A DNA stretch of 64,000 nucleotides from Carnobacterium funditum DSM 5970. Its GTDB lineage: Bacteria > Bacillota > Bacilli > Lactobacillales > Carnobacteriaceae. A program made the translations under genes and the position numbers. The notes under the pieces were generated by a model that was not told the DNA's origin, made no database searches, and saw nothing but the letters and a program-made list of their open reading frames with translations. Where the stretch lies: the NCBI RefSeq assembly GCF_000744185.1, contig NZ_JQLL01000001.1, forward strand, positions 1,302,001 to 1,366,000, in the 5' to 3' direction. Shown here one piece after another: positions 9,295-19,647 of the stretch (position 1 is the first letter of the stretch; every line of letters begins with the position of its first letter).

Positions 9295-9723
9295 TCACCT
9301 CATATTTTCTATTATTTTACCTAGTGTATTTTTAAAGATTTCAATTTCTTCATCAGTTAACCCATTTGTTGCATCAGATATTACCTCATTACTTACCCTT
9401 TCTAACCTTGGAAGTTTTGCTTTAGTCTCTTTTGTAAGTTTTAATATAGACGATCTTTTATCATTAGGATTTGATCGTTTTTCTAAATATTTTTTATCTA
9501 TCAGCCTATTTATTATTCCAGATATCGTCGGTTTATCCATATCTAGTCTTTCTGCTATTTCAACTGCTGTAACTTCTAACTTCCCATCATCTGTAAAGGA
9601 ATTCATTTCAATATCTTTTATCACTGCAAATTGAGACACTGTTATTTCTTCTTTTTCAAGTTCTTTATTCAATTTATTTCTTAAAAGTTTTGAACAATAA
9701 TTTATCATGAAACCACTATTCAT
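9295..9723 (-). CDS. MarR family transcriptional regulator
   Basis: A 142-residue winged-helix regulator. The DNA-binding part is visible as TAVEIAERLDMDKPTISGIINRLIDKKYLEKRSNPNDKR split over about 55-97, with the recognition helix around DKPTISGIINRL and the wing NPNDKRS. The C-terminal helix ELIEIFKNTL-like segment fits the dimerisation region. It is the first gene of an operon with the downstream SDR and has a perfect palindrome just upstream, suggesting autorepression. The inducing ligand is unknown. Confidence 0.9.
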   Translation of the reverse strand: MNSGFMINYCSKLLRNKLNKELEKEEITVSQFAVIKDIEMNSFTDDGKLEVTAVEIAERLDMDKPTISGIINRLIDKKYLEKRSNPNDKRSSILKLTKETKAKLPRLERVSNEVISDATNGLTDEEIEIFKNTLGKIIENMR

Positions 9724-9746
9724 TTTATCACCTTATTTCCAATTTT

Positions 9747-9774
9747 TAATATAGTTAGCACACTAACTATATTA
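9747..9774. promoter_or_regulatory. Perfect palindromic operator upstream of marR
   Basis: Two perfect 12-bp arms (9747-9758 and 9763-9774) separated by CACA lie 23 bp upstream of the marR start. Core half-site ATAGTTAG. Size, symmetry and position are those of a MarR-type dimer binding site overlapping the promoter. Confidence 0.75.
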
Positions 9775-10000
9775 TCGCTAATTGTTTTGTAAAGCAATTA
9801 AAACTTATCTCATTGAGAATAGTACTTCCAATATAAAGTAAATAAGTTTCTGCTGATACTTTAGAAATTACACAAGTTCGTCAAATTTTAGTTCTCTTAA
9901 TGTTCAATCTACTAAATACCTCTGTATAAAACGGCTATTTTCTCTTCTGATCATTAACATTAAAAATGAAGTGAATTTGATTATTCCTATAACCAAAAGC
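9775..10000. other. Gap with no gene seen
   Basis: Between the marR operator and the groEL terminator I see AT-rich sequence with stops in every frame and no RNA gene or clear repeat. Confidence 0.5.
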
Positions 10001-10001
10001 A

Positions 10002-10049
10002 TCAAAAAGAGACCTTCCATAAGTTCATTGAACTTATGGAAGGTCTCTT
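10002..10049 (-). terminator. groEL terminator
   Basis: A perfect 20-bp stem with a 3-nt loop (10007-10026 and 10030-10049) is followed on the minus strand by TTTTTG. It closes the groESL operon. Confidence 0.9.
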
Positions 10050-10064
10050 CTTAAAAATTATTTC

Positions 10065-11696
<1,632 letters not shown>

Positions 11697-11803
11697 TCAT
11701 TCGTTTAGTTGTGTTGCTTTATTTTAATTTATAGTAGTTTTTTAGATAGAACCTCATGAAACATACCCTTTACGAAATCATTTAAAGCATGACTCTTCAA
11801 GAC

Positions 11804-11939
11804 GGACAAGTTAAAGAAAAAAAGCAATCAACTTGTCCAATGTTAAGTCTAAACGGACAAGTCTAGAGTTATTTAATCGTGACTTGTCCATTCTTATTTT
11901 TTTTAGACAACTCGAATGAGAAATACACTATTCTTGTCC
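11804..11939. repeat. GGACAAGT palindromic repeat cluster between groES and groEL
   Basis: Five copies of a 7-9 bp motif occur in 136 bp: GGACAAGTT (11804), AACTTGTCC (11830), GGACAAGTC (11855), GACTTGTCC (11881) and TTCTTGTCC (11931). The first four pair into two hairpins with perfect 9-bp arms and similar loops (17 nt each). They lie inside the groESL transcript. This may be a small mobile repeat or an RNA-level control element; which is unknown. Confidence 0.7.
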
Positions 11940-12015
11940 ATTTTTGTATAACATAAGATCAGCTAATCCAAAATTTTTATTGCTTGAATAGTAAAGCATC
12001 GTTCGTTCATTTTTT

Positions 12016-12300
12016 TTACTCAACAATTGCAATGATGTCTCGTTCACTTAATACAAGATATTCTTTTCCTTCATATTTAACTTCCACACCAGCATATTTT
12101 TCAAATAAAACGTTATCTCCCACTTTTACCGACAAATCGATTTTCGATCCGTTTTCTAGTGTGCGTCCTTCACCTACTGCAATAATTGAGCCTGTTTGAG
12201 GTTTTTCTTGCGCTGAACCCGGCAAAACAATCCCGCTGACAGTCTTTTCTTCTTCTTTAGCGACTTCAATAATGACACGCTCTCCTAATGGTTTTAACAC
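12016..12300 (-). CDS. groES: Co-chaperonin GroES (Hsp10)
   Basis: A 94-residue heptameric lid of the GroEL chamber. It starts [11 protein letters not shown], carries the mobile-loop segment [11 protein letters not shown] at about 17-27 and ends [20 protein letters not shown] in family fashion. The start is a GTG at 12300 behind GGAGGG, with no ATG nearby. It is the first gene of the groESL operon, under a sigma-A-type promoter and a CIRCE operator. Confidence 0.98.
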   Translation of the reverse strand: MLKPLGERVIIEVAKEEEKTVSGIVLPGSAQEKPQTGSIIAVGEGRTLENGSKIDLSVKVGDNVLFEKYAGVEVKYEGKEYLVLSERDIIAIVE

Positions 12301-12336
12301 GTAAATCCCTCCATTTTCTCTTATCCGTTTTCCTGT

Positions 12337-12363
12337 TTAGCACTCTTCTCGGATGAGTGCTAA
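12337..12363. promoter_or_regulatory. CIRCE operator (HrcA site) of groESL
   Basis: An exact match to the consensus TTAGCACTC-N9-GAGTGCTAA, 37 bp upstream of groES and just downstream of its promoter. HrcA repression relieved by heat is expected. hrcA itself is outside the window. Confidence 0.98.
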
Positions 12364-12374
12364 ACCACTCTTTT

Positions 12375-12403
12375 ATAATAATCAACTTCACTCTTAATTG
12401 CAA
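12375..12403 (-). promoter_or_regulatory. groESL promoter
   Basis: On the minus strand TTGCAA-N17-TATTAT, with the CIRCE element starting about 12 bp downstream, so repressor binding would cover the transcription start. Confidence 0.8.
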
Positions 12404-12638
12404 GCCTTTTAACTCTTCCAGAACTGAAATTTGTTTGTTTTTTGTTGAGACACCTCATTTTCCAGATGTAAAATCATGCAATAATCTAAACATTTCGCTA
12501 CATCTTATGTTATACTGACAAATGAAACTTGTTTGTAGATTAGAATAGTTTGATAACTTTCCAATAAAACAAACAGATAACAAGGATTCAAATAAAGAAG
12601 TCTTTTGCTTCTGAAAAAAAGAAGGTCTAACGGCACAA

Positions 12639-13292
12639 ATGAAAAAACTAATCAAACAAACGCCTATTTCTATGATTTTAACTTATATTATTGCTCAATT
12701 TTTACCCGTTTTAATTTTAGCTTTAGCTCCTCAAGACTATCAAACAGAAGCTTTGATTTTTGGAACTATTTTTTCTTTTACTGCAGGTACACTAGTTATG
12801 TTGTTATTGAACCGAAAGTCAACGATTAAAAATAGTTTGACCTTAAGTTCTCCTACACCCAAGAAACAAGTTATCATGTGGGGATTAATTGGAACCCTGA
12901 TGGCTTTTGCCGCTCAGTTTATCGCAACTCTCATTGAGTCACAGTTGCTCGGACTACAGATGGAATCAGTTAATACACAAAATATTTTATTAACTATCAG
13001 TAAATACCCTTATTATCTGATTATCGTAGCTATAATGGCACCTATCATGGAAGAATTCGTCTTTAGAAAAGTTGTTTTCGGTTTTTTTTATGACTTAACT
13101 GGCGTAGTAGGCGCAGCGGTTATCAGCTCGTTGTTATTTGCTTTTATCCACGCTGACAGTCACATTCTGCTCTATTCTTCAATGGGATTTGTATTTTCTT
13201 ATCTTTATGTGAAAACAAAAAATATTGCTACACCCATGATTGCCCATGTTTTAATGAACACAAGCGTCGTTTTACTCAATTTAATCTATTAA
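12639..13292 (+). CDS. CPBP family intramembrane metalloprotease (YdiL-like)
   Basis: A polytopic membrane protein (217 residues) of the CAAX protease/bacteriocin-processing (Abi) family. The catalytic motifs are present: EEFVFRK (about 135-141), FAFIH (about 168-172) and HVLMN (about 203-207). About seven hydrophobic segments are visible. In Bacillus subtilis the homologue ydiL also neighbours groES and ydiK, supporting orthology, although here it is divergent from groES. The SD is modest (GAAGGT, distant). The substrate is unknown; some family members confer bacteriocin self-immunity. Confidence 0.85.
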   Translation: MKKLIKQTPISMILTYIIAQFLPVLILALAPQDYQTEALIFGTIFSFTAGTLVMLLLNRKSTIKNSLTLSSPTPKKQVIMWGLIGTLMAFAAQFIATLIESQLLGLQMESVNTQNILLTISKYPYYLIIVAIMAPIMEEFVFRKVVFGFFYDLTGVVGAAVISSLLFAFIHADSHILLYSSMGFVFSYLYVKTKNIATPMIAHVLMNTSVVLLNLIY

Positions 13293-13323
13293 CAAGCAAG
13301 GTTAGTAGAGAAAGGAATTTTAA

Positions 13324-13536
13324 TTGCATATGAATAACAAAAATATTATCCTGCAAATCGTTTTTAATTACATCATGTCCCTTGTATTCATCTGGTTTAC
13401 TATTAATTCTGTATCCACTGAAGGATGGGGTATTTTCCCAGTATTATTTGTGCTATTCGCCACTAGTGATTTCGTACGTGCGTCTAAACTATTAGATATT
13501 TATTTAAAAATAAAAAAGGGCGGCAAACCTAAATAG
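13324..13536 (+). CDS. ydiK: YdiK family small membrane protein
   Basis: A 70-residue protein with two hydrophobic helices (about 10-25 and 36-52) and a Lys/Gly-rich tail. Size, topology and position next to the CPBP gene and rex match Bacillus subtilis ydiK; function unknown. A TTG at 13324 is 7 nt from AAAGGA, while the in-frame ATG two codons later is 13 nt away, so the TTG is favoured but not certain. It probably forms an operon with the CPBP gene 31 bp upstream. Its stop codon lies inside the terminator stem. Confidence 0.75.
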   Translation: MHMNNKNIILQIVFNYIMSLVFIWFTINSVSTEGWGIFPVLFVLFATSDFVRASKLLDIYLKIKKGGKPK

Positions 13537-13552
13537 GTTTGTCGCTTTTTTT
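13520..13552 (+). terminator. ydiK terminator overlapping the stop codon
   Basis: A 12-bp stem (13520-13531 with 13534-13545, 2-nt loop, one G-T pair) is followed by seven Ts. The ydiK TAG is in its right arm. The end of rex is immediately beyond. Confidence 0.8.
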
Positions 13553-14219
13553 ACTCTTCTTCTGATTCTTTTTTTTCTTCTTTTTCTTCTTTTTTATAAT
13601 GATCTAAGAAATAAATCAACGTTTGTAATTCATTGGTTAAATCAACATTTTGTACACGCATATCATCTGATACAGATATACGAATAGGTGTAAAGTTCAT
13701 AATCCCTTTTACGCCTGCTTTTGCCAATTCATTCGCTGTTTCTTGGGCTGCTTGTGTTGGGACCGTCAAAATCACGATTTCGATTTGCTGTATTTTAAGC
13801 TGTTCAATCATTTCACTCATCGGATAAATAGGTACCCCACTTAATATTTTTCCAATGATTTCTTCATTAATATCAAAAGCTGCACTAATTCTCATGTTGT
13901 TGCTTTGGTGAAAATTGTAATTCAATAAAGCATGTCCTAAGTTACCTACACCAATTAAAGCCACATTGGTTAGTCGGTCTTGTTTCAATGTTTTACTAAA
14001 AAAGTTCATTAGATTCTCTACATCGTAACCGTATCCTCTTTTTCCTAAAGCTCCAAAGTAAGAAAAATCACGGCGAATAGTTGCACTATCCACTTTTACT
14101 GCTTCGCTTAATTCTGTTGAAGAAATACGGTCTTTGCCTGCATCATGCAAGAAACGCAAATAACGATAATAAATAGGTAAGCGTTTAGCTGTTGCTTTTG
14201 GCACAGTTAGTTTATTCAT
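13551..14219 (-). CDS. rex: Redox-sensing transcriptional repressor Rex
   Basis: A dimeric repressor that senses the NADH/NAD+ ratio and controls fermentation and respiration genes. The 222 residues show an N-terminal winged helix ([14 protein letters not shown], then [25 protein letters not shown] around 34-60) and a Rossmann domain with GVGNLGHAL near 95. The C-terminus is a Lys/Glu-rich tail. The second of two adjacent ATGs (14219) has the better GGAGG spacing. It lies as in the B. subtilis ydiH neighbourhood, but the tatAY/tatCY genes found there are absent. Half-sites TTGTGAAA at 14267-14274 and 14292-14299 hint at autoregulation. Confidence 0.96.
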   Translation of the reverse strand: MNKLTVPKATAKRLPIYYRYLRFLHDAGKDRISSTELSEAVKVDSATIRRDFSYFGALGKRGYGYDVENLMNFFSKTLKQDRLTNVALIGVGNLGHALLNYNFHQSNNMRISAAFDINEEIIGKILSGVPIYPMSEMIEQLKIQQIEIVILTVPTQAAQETANELAKAGVKGIMNFTPIRISVSDDMRVQNVDLTNELQTLIYFLDHYKKEEKEEKKESEEE

Positions 14220-14513
14220 CATTTTCCTCCATTAATTTTTCTCATTAACTTTTCAATTAATATTTTCACAAGTATATACTATCAACTTGAATTTCACAAA
14301 CTATTTTTCTCTCAACGTTTTCATTATAGCATTCTTTATAGATAAAATGATAACTTTTTCTTAACTTACTAGGCTATCCCTCCTCCCTATATTTTTATCC
14401 CTATCCGTTTAAAAAATCTGCTTGTGAAGTCAATTTTTAATTTACTGGAGTAATATCAGAATTTACAGTTGTATGATAGACTAGAGTAGAGAATAACGAA
14501 ATGAGGAAATTAG

Positions 14514-16466
14514 ATGATTTTATTACAAGTTCAACAAGTGGCTCGTTATTTTGGAGCTGACGTACTATTTGAAAATACTTATTTGGAGGTCCAAGAAAAT
14601 TCAAGAATGGCTTTAGTTGGTCGAAATGGTGCTGGGAAATCTACTTTATTGAAAATGATTGCTGACATTGAACAACCTGATGCAGGTCAAATTATTAAAA
14701 GCAAGCAAGTAACCATAGGCTATCTTGCACAAAATACTGGCTTGCATTCAAATGACTCCATCTGGAATGAAATGTTAGCTGTTTTCGAACCCGTTATCCA
14801 GCTAGAAAAAGAGATGCGTAAAATAGAAATCCAACTTGGAAATCCGGTTCTTTTAGCAGATGAAATATTATACCACAAAACATTAGAACGTTACGATCAG
14901 TTGCAGCATGATTTTAAACTAGCCAATGGTTTTGGCTATGAAGCAGAAATACGTTCTGTTTTACATGGTTTTCGTTTTTATGAAGAAGATTATCAAAAAA
15001 ATATTCATCAATTATCCGGTGGACAAAAAACCCGTCTTGCATTAGCAAAACTACTATTAGAAAAACGAGATTTGTTAATCTTAGATGAACCAACGAATCA
15101 CTTAGACATAGAAACACTCAACTGGTTAGAAAATTATTTACAAGCCTATCAAGGAGCTTTGCTAATTGTTTCCCATGACCGCTATTTTCTAGATAAAGTA
15201 GTCAATGAAGTTTACGAAATCAGTCGTCAAAAAATGGTTCACTATAAAGGTAATTATTCTAAATACCTAGATTTAAAAGCTGCCCGTCTTGAACAAGAAT
15301 GGAAAGAATACGAGAAACAACAAACAGAAATTGCTAAATTAGAAGATTTCGTCAATCGCAACTTAGTTCGAGCATCTACAACCAAACGAGCTCAAAGTCG
15401 GCGAAAACAATTAGATAAAATGGATCGGATTGACCGACCGCAAGGCGATGAAAAATCTGCTCACTTTCGCTTTCAAACAGAAAAAGAAAGCGGAAATGTT
15501 ATTTTATCTTTAACCCATGGCGCTATTGGCTACCAAGATCATATTTTGTCTTCTCCTATTAATTTAGATATCAGAAAATATGATTCTATTGCATTAGTGG
15601 GACCAAATGGTATTGGAAAATCTACTTTGTTAAAATCTTTGATTGATGATTTGCCTTTAATTCAAGGAGAGAAACAAATTGGAACCAACGTTGATTTAGG
15701 TTATTATGACCAAGAACAAGCTAACTTAAATTCTAAAAAAACAGTGTTAAGTGAATTATGGGATAGTCATCCGACAACTCCTGAAAAAGATATTCGTAGT
15801 ATTCTTGGCAGCTTTTTATTTTCTGGTGATGATGTTGAAAAATCCGTTACTAATTTAAGCGGTGGAGAAAAAGCTCGATTGGCACTAGCGAAGTTATCTA
15901 TGAATCGCGATAATTTTTTAGTCCTTGATGAGCCCACCAACCATTTAGACATTGATAGCAAAGAAGTCCTGGAAAATGCCTTGATAGATTTTGACGGAAC
16001 TCTTTTATTTGTTTCACACGACCGTTACTTTATCAATCGATTAGCGACCTCAATAGTTGAATTATCCCCAGAAGGTAGTACACTTTATTTAGGCGACTAT
16101 GATTATTACGTTGATAAAAAAGCGGAACAAGAAGAATTAAAATTATTAGCTCTAGCGGAACAAGAAAAGGATGTCCCAACTCTTGAAACGGCTATAACAA
16201 ATAAAAACCATCGCGAAATCGATAAAGAAACGCAAAAAAAAACTAGACAACTCTCACGTCAAATTGAAGCTCTTGAAGATAAGATGTCTAAAGTTGAGCA
16301 ACAGATTGAGACGATTGAATCTCAATTAATTAATCCGGATGTATTTGGCGACCATGTTAAAGTTCAAGAAATCAATGGACAGTTGACTGACTTAAAAGTA
16401 AAAAATGAAGACTTGGCAAATGAATGGGAAGAGAAAAGTATGGAATTAGAAGAACTAGAGGGCTAA
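14514..16466 (+). CDS. ABC-F family ATPase (YdiF-like)
   Basis: A soluble tandem-ABC protein of 650 residues without membrane domains, expected to act on the ribosome E site. Domain 1 has Walker A GRNGAGKST (about 36-44), signature LSGGQKTRLALAKL and Walker B LLILDEPTNHLD; domain 2 has GPNGIGKST (about 362), LSGGEKARLALAKL and FLVLDEPTNHLD. The interdomain linker is basic and helical (about 245-320). The last 100 residues form a charged coiled coil. B. subtilis ydiF sits in the same place between rex and tsaD homologues. It could be a housekeeping translation factor; there is no direct sign of antibiotic resistance. Confidence 0.93.
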   Translation: MILLQVQQVARYFGADVLFENTYLEVQENSRMALVGRNGAGKSTLLKMIADIEQPDAGQIIKSKQVTIGYLAQNTGLHSNDSIWNEMLAVFEPVIQLEKEMRKIEIQLGNPVLLADEILYHKTLERYDQLQHDFKLANGFGYEAEIRSVLHGFRFYEEDYQKNIHQLSGGQKTRLALAKLLLEKRDLLILDEPTNHLDIETLNWLENYLQAYQGALLIVSHDRYFLDKVVNEVYEISRQKMVHYKGNYSKYLDLKAARLEQEWKEYEKQQTEIAKLEDFVNRNLVRASTTKRAQSRRKQLDKMDRIDRPQGDEKSAHFRFQTEKESGNVILSLTHGAIGYQDHILSSPINLDIRKYDSIALVGPNGIGKSTLLKSLIDDLPLIQGEKQIGTNVDLGYYDQEQANLNSKKTVLSELWDSHPTTPEKDIRSILGSFLFSGDDVEKSVTNLSGGEKARLALAKLSMNRDNFLVLDEPTNHLDIDSKEVLENALIDFDGTLLFVSHDRYFINRLATSIVELSPEGSTLYLGDYDYYVDKKAEQEELKLLALAEQEKDVPTLETAITNKNHREIDKETQKKTRQLSRQIEALEDKMSKVEQQIETIESQLINPDVFGDHVKVQEINGQLTDLKVKNEDLANEWEEKSMELEELEG

Positions 16467-16472
16467 CAGCAT

Positions 16473-16512
16473 AAAAAACGCAATTGGGTTTTTAATCCAA
16501 TTGCGTTTTTTT
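16473..16512. terminator. Bidirectional terminator between ABC-F gene and tsaD
   Basis: An inverted repeat (arms ACGCAATTGG and CCAATTGCGT) is bounded by A-run and T-run, giving a U-tract on either strand. It serves the convergent ABC-F and tsaD transcripts. Confidence 0.85.
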
Positions 16513-16514
16513 AA

Positions 16515-17549
16515 TTAAAGCTCACCATAATTATCAAAAGAAAGTCCTGGTTGTGCATTTAAGTCATACCCGCTGAACTCTTGTCGATTGTATTTGACGT
16601 AAGCAGCCGCACCAATCATCGCTGCATTATCACCACATAAGGATAAAGGTGGTACGAGTAAGTCTACATCCGAAAGTTCTTCTTTTACAACTTTCGTTAA
16701 AGTATTTCTTAAGCCTTGATTGGCTGCGACACCACCGGCCATTACTAATTGTTTTACGCCTAACTCTTTAGCCGCTCGAAGCGTTTTGCTAACCAGTACT
16801 TCTATAACACTTGCTTGAAAACTAGCAGCTAAATTTTCAGGATTCAGTTGTTCCCCTTTTTGATCTGCATTATGCACCAAATTAATAAAAGAACTTTTTA
16901 AACCACTGAAGCTAAAATCATAATTATCATCTTTCAGCATAGCACGCGGAAAATGATATGTATCTTCACCTTCATGGGCCATCTCATCAATCCGCTTCCC
17001 ACCAGGATACGGTAAACCCAAAACGCGTCCTACTTTATCATAGGCTTCTCCAGCTGCATCATCACGTGTTTCGCCAATGATTTTGAAATCACCATCTTCT
17101 TTCATATACACCAATTCAGTATGTCCGCCACTAACTACTAAAGACAACAATGGAAAAACTAGCGGCTGGACCAGGCGGTTTGCATAAATATGACCAGCCA
17201 TATGATTGACTGCAATTAAAGGCAAATCGTGTGCGTAGGCCAATGCTTTTGCTGCGTTAACGCCTATCAATAAAGCCCCAACTAAACCTGGACCGTTGGT
17301 TACGGCAACGGCTGATAGATCACTGTAAGTAACATCTGCTTCTGTCATGGCTTCTTCAATACATTGTGTAATTTGCTCTACGTGATGCCGACTAGCAATC
17401 TCAGGTACCACTCCACCAAACCTCATATGACTCTTAATTTGTGATGCAATAATATTTGACAGCAGTAGATGCCCATCTTGAATAACTGCAACACTTGTTT
17501 CATCACAGCTTGTTTCAATGGCTAAAATTAAATTTCGTTTAGACTCCAT
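16515..17549 (-). CDS. tsaD: tRNA t6A37 threonylcarbamoyltransferase TsaD
   Basis: Transfers threonylcarbamoyl from its adenylate to A37 of ANN-decoding tRNAs, in complex with TsaB and TsaE. The 344-residue ASKHA protein has the opening [10 protein letters not shown] (about 9-18), metal ligands HMAGH (116-120), SGGHTELVY near 145 and [11 protein letters not shown] near 275. It is the last gene of the tsaB-rimI-rimI-tsaD cluster, 26 bp after a rimI-like gene, with only a weak SD. tsaE is not in the window. Confidence 0.97.
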   Translation of the reverse strand: MESKRNLILAIETSCDETSVAVIQDGHLLLSNIIASQIKSHMRFGGVVPEIASRHHVEQITQCIEEAMTEADVTYSDLSAVAVTNGPGLVGALLIGVNAAKALAYAHDLPLIAVNHMAGHIYANRLVQPLVFPLLSLVVSGGHTELVYMKEDGDFKIIGETRDDAAGEAYDKVGRVLGLPYPGGKRIDEMAHEGEDTYHFPRAMLKDDNYDFSFSGLKSSFINLVHNADQKGEQLNPENLAASFQASVIEVLVSKTLRAAKELGVKQLVMAGGVAANQGLRNTLTKVVKEELSDVDLLVPPLSLCGDNAAMIGAAAYVKYNRQEFSGYDLNAQPGLSFDNYGEL

Positions 17550-17575
17550 GTGTTCACTCTTTCTCTTTTACATTT

Positions 17576-18064
17576 TTATTCTTCTATTTGTTCAATATAT
17601 TGCATCACAATTGCATCTTCAATCGGATTACAATAATAATTTTTACGTACGTCTACTTCAGTTAGACCACATTTTTGATAAACCAATTTTGCTACTTGAT
17701 TGGATGATCGAACTTCTAAAAAGAGTTGTTTCATTCCTTGCTCTTTTAAATAGGTTAAGCATGCCAACATCAACTTAGTGGCAATTCCTTGTTGTTTAAA
17801 TTTTTGGTGCACACCAAAATTAGTGATTTCAGCTTCTCCTAAAAAATACCTGTACCCAATAAAACCAACGATTTCTTTATTCTTCATGGCCAAACCGTAT
17901 CCTGCCAAAGGTGTTTCTAGATCTGTTTGAAAACTTTCAACCGACCAAGGTGACCCGTTAGGATAACTATTCTCTGCACTGTCATACAATTGTTCACTAG
18001 TTAAATTTATATTCTTAGGAAAGGCAATCTCGATTTTTTCCTTTACACAGTTATACTGACTCAT
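17576..18064 (-). CDS. GNAT N-acetyltransferase, RimI-like (second copy)
   Basis: A 162-residue GCN5-fold acetyltransferase with the acetyl-CoA loop QQGIATKL (around 90) and LEVRSSNQVAKLVYQKCGL (about 118-136), the hallmark of RimI, which acetylates the N-terminus of ribosomal protein S18. It sits between a paralogous RimI-like gene (7 bp upstream) and tsaD. Since two copies exist, one may be the true RimI and the other may have another target. SD GAGGAAAAT before the ATG at 18064. Confidence 0.9.
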   Translation of the reverse strand: MSQYNCVKEKIEIAFPKNINLTSEQLYDSAENSYPNGSPWSVESFQTDLETPLAGYGLAMKNKEIVGFIGYRYFLGEAEITNFGVHQKFKQQGIATKLMLACLTYLKEQGMKQLFLEVRSSNQVAKLVYQKCGLTEVDVRKNYYCNPIEDAIVMQYIEQIEE

Positions 18065-18071
18065 ATTTTCC

Positions 18072-18659
18072 TCACATTCTTAAAAGTGGTAAATTCATTT
18101 CTAACGCATCTTCATGGTCACCAGCGTAATACCCTTTTTTTACCCTTAATTCCTTAAATCCTAATTTCAGATATAAGTTTTGTGCCTGTTTATTTGAAGC
18201 TCTTACTTCTAAACTTATTTTATTCATATTTTGCTGTTCTGCTAGGTAAATCACTTTTTTTATTAGCGCGTAAGCTAGTCCATTTCTTCGTTTTTCTGGA
18301 ACAACTGCAATATTTGTGATGTGAGACTCCCCATCGACGAACCAAGTTCCTATAAATGCAACAGCTTGTTTTTTGTCTCTAGCAATTAGGTATAACGCTC
18401 TCTTGTTATGAGTTAATTCTCGTCTCAACGCCCCTTCTCCCCAAGGTGTGGTGCCATTATAACTTAGTTTTTGTATCCGCAAAATATCAGAAATATCATC
18501 CTCTACTGCCATACTTAATTCAACCAACTGCTTATTATTGAGAACAATAGTTAAGTCTGATAATCGAACTTTTTCAGCTAAAGAGGGTTCCTGTATTGCA
18601 TCCATAACATTTAAAACAGATTGCTGTGTCTTTAACCATTCTTTAAATCTTCTCAACAT
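18072..18659 (-). CDS. GNAT N-acetyltransferase, RimI-like (first copy)
   Basis: A 195-residue paralogue of the next gene. After an N-terminal extension of about 45 residues comes the GNAT core, with ITNIAVVPEKRRNGLAYALI (about 114-133) and LEVRASNKQAQNLYLKLGF (about 150-168). The start ATG at 18659 is behind GGAGG and overlaps the end of tsaB by 17 nt, implying translational coupling. The extension may set a different substrate from that of the downstream copy. Confidence 0.88.
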   Translation of the reverse strand: MLRRFKEWLKTQQSVLNVMDAIQEPSLAEKVRLSDLTIVLNNKQLVELSMAVEDDISDILRIQKLSYNGTTPWGEGALRRELTHNKRALYLIARDKKQAVAFIGTWFVDGESHITNIAVVPEKRRNGLAYALIKKVIYLAEQQNMNKISLEVRASNKQAQNLYLKLGFKELRVKKGYYAGDHEDALEMNLPLLRM

Positions 18660-19365
18660 ATGATTCCTCCAGCTGGTCTGGATGTTCTTTACGCCAATTT
18701 TCCTCCGCCTCTGCCAATTTCAAATAATGAGGCAGTATCGTATGAACGTCTACAGGCTCTTCCAGTAGTCCTAACAAACCTAAAACACTTGCTTTAGGCA
18801 AATGATTTTTTAGAGCGGCCGCTACTACTCGATCTCCCAATTGTTGTTCAAACATTTGTTGATGCAAGACACGATCTTCTCCAATTAGTTCGATGGTACC
18901 TGATAGATTTTTTAAATGACTTGCCCAAGTTTCTGCTGAAACGTGAGTATCTGGTTCAACTTGAATTAATTTCCCTGACTCCCATTTATACAAGCCCGTA
19001 TAAATATTGCCACGTCTTGCATCAAATAATGGGACCAAATAGTTGGATGATTCTTCGCAGTTACCTGCTAGAACAGCAAGACTTGAAACGCCCGTAATTT
19101 CTTTTCCTAATGTCCATGCCAATGTTTTAGCAATAGTTACACCAATGCGCAATCCTGTATATGATCCTGGGCCTTGTGCAACAGTTATTCGATCTAAATT
19201 GGCAGGCTTCCAACCGACTTCCGCCATCAATTTAGCAATTGCAGGCATTAAACGTTGACTGTGATTTCCTTTTGTATTTGTGGTTATTTCTCCAATAATT
19301 TTTTGATTCTCTAAAACAGCAACGCTCATCGCTTGATTGGAAGCGTCAATTGCCAATAATCTCAT
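18643..19365 (-). CDS. tsaB: tRNA t6A modification factor TsaB
   Basis: A 240-residue inactive ASKHA homologue that dimerises with TsaD for t6A synthesis. N-terminal LLAIDASNQAMSVAV and GPGSYTGLRIG near 68-78 are diagnostic. The ATG at 19365 gives the family-typical N-terminus; a GTG one codon upstream has slightly better SD spacing. It is the first gene of the tsaB-rimI-rimI-tsaD operon, matching ydiC-ydiD-ydiE of B. subtilis apart from the extra rimI. Confidence 0.95.
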   Translation of the reverse strand: MRLLAIDASNQAMSVAVLENQKIIGEITTNTKGNHSQRLMPAIAKLMAEVGWKPANLDRITVAQGPGSYTGLRIGVTIAKTLAWTLGKEITGVSSLAVLAGNCEESSNYLVPLFDARRGNIYTGLYKWESGKLIQVEPDTHVSAETWASHLKNLSGTIELIGEDRVLHQQMFEQQLGDRVVAAALKNHLPKASVLGLLGLLEEPVDVHTILPHYLKLAEAEENWRKEHPDQLEESYVEKI

Positions 19366-19448
19366 CACTAAACGACTCCGTTCTTTTTCTATCTCATACG
19401 AGAAAATGTGTACCTTTATTTTAGCACATATTCTTTTAAAAATTAAGT

Positions 19449-19476
19449 AGGTTAGGAATTAAGCCTGTGCTGTCAA
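19449..19476 (-). promoter_or_regulatory. Candidate promoter of the tsaB operon
   Basis: On the minus strand TTGACA-N16-TAACCT, about 85 bp upstream of tsaB. The -35 is consensus; the -10 is moderate. Confidence 0.5.
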
Positions 19477-19534
19477 GATAAAGGATTATTCATAATTTTC
19501 TCGCAACCTACTAATCTATCTATTGTAACGGTTT

Positions 19535-19647
19535 GGGGGTATCCCCCTTTTTACTAGCCCAGTTAGGTATGAATTCTCCTTCATTCATCCGTTTCACTTT
19601 TTTTGGCCCAGTTAGAGGTTAGTTCTCCCTCACCTGTCTGTCATTCG
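19535..19647. repeat. GC-rich hairpin and imperfect direct repeat upstream of tsaB
   Basis: The 628-bp gap 19369-19996 holds no gene. It contains a GGGGG-TAT-CCCCC hairpin followed by Ts on the plus strand (19535-19551). Next to it are two imperfect copies of a unit of about 42 bp, 49 bp apart, sharing GCCCAGTTAG and TTCTCC (19557-19596 and 19606-19647). On the minus strand each reads GGAGAA, then CCT, then AACTGGGC. This looks like a duplicated structured element, but I cannot name a family. Confidence 0.5.
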
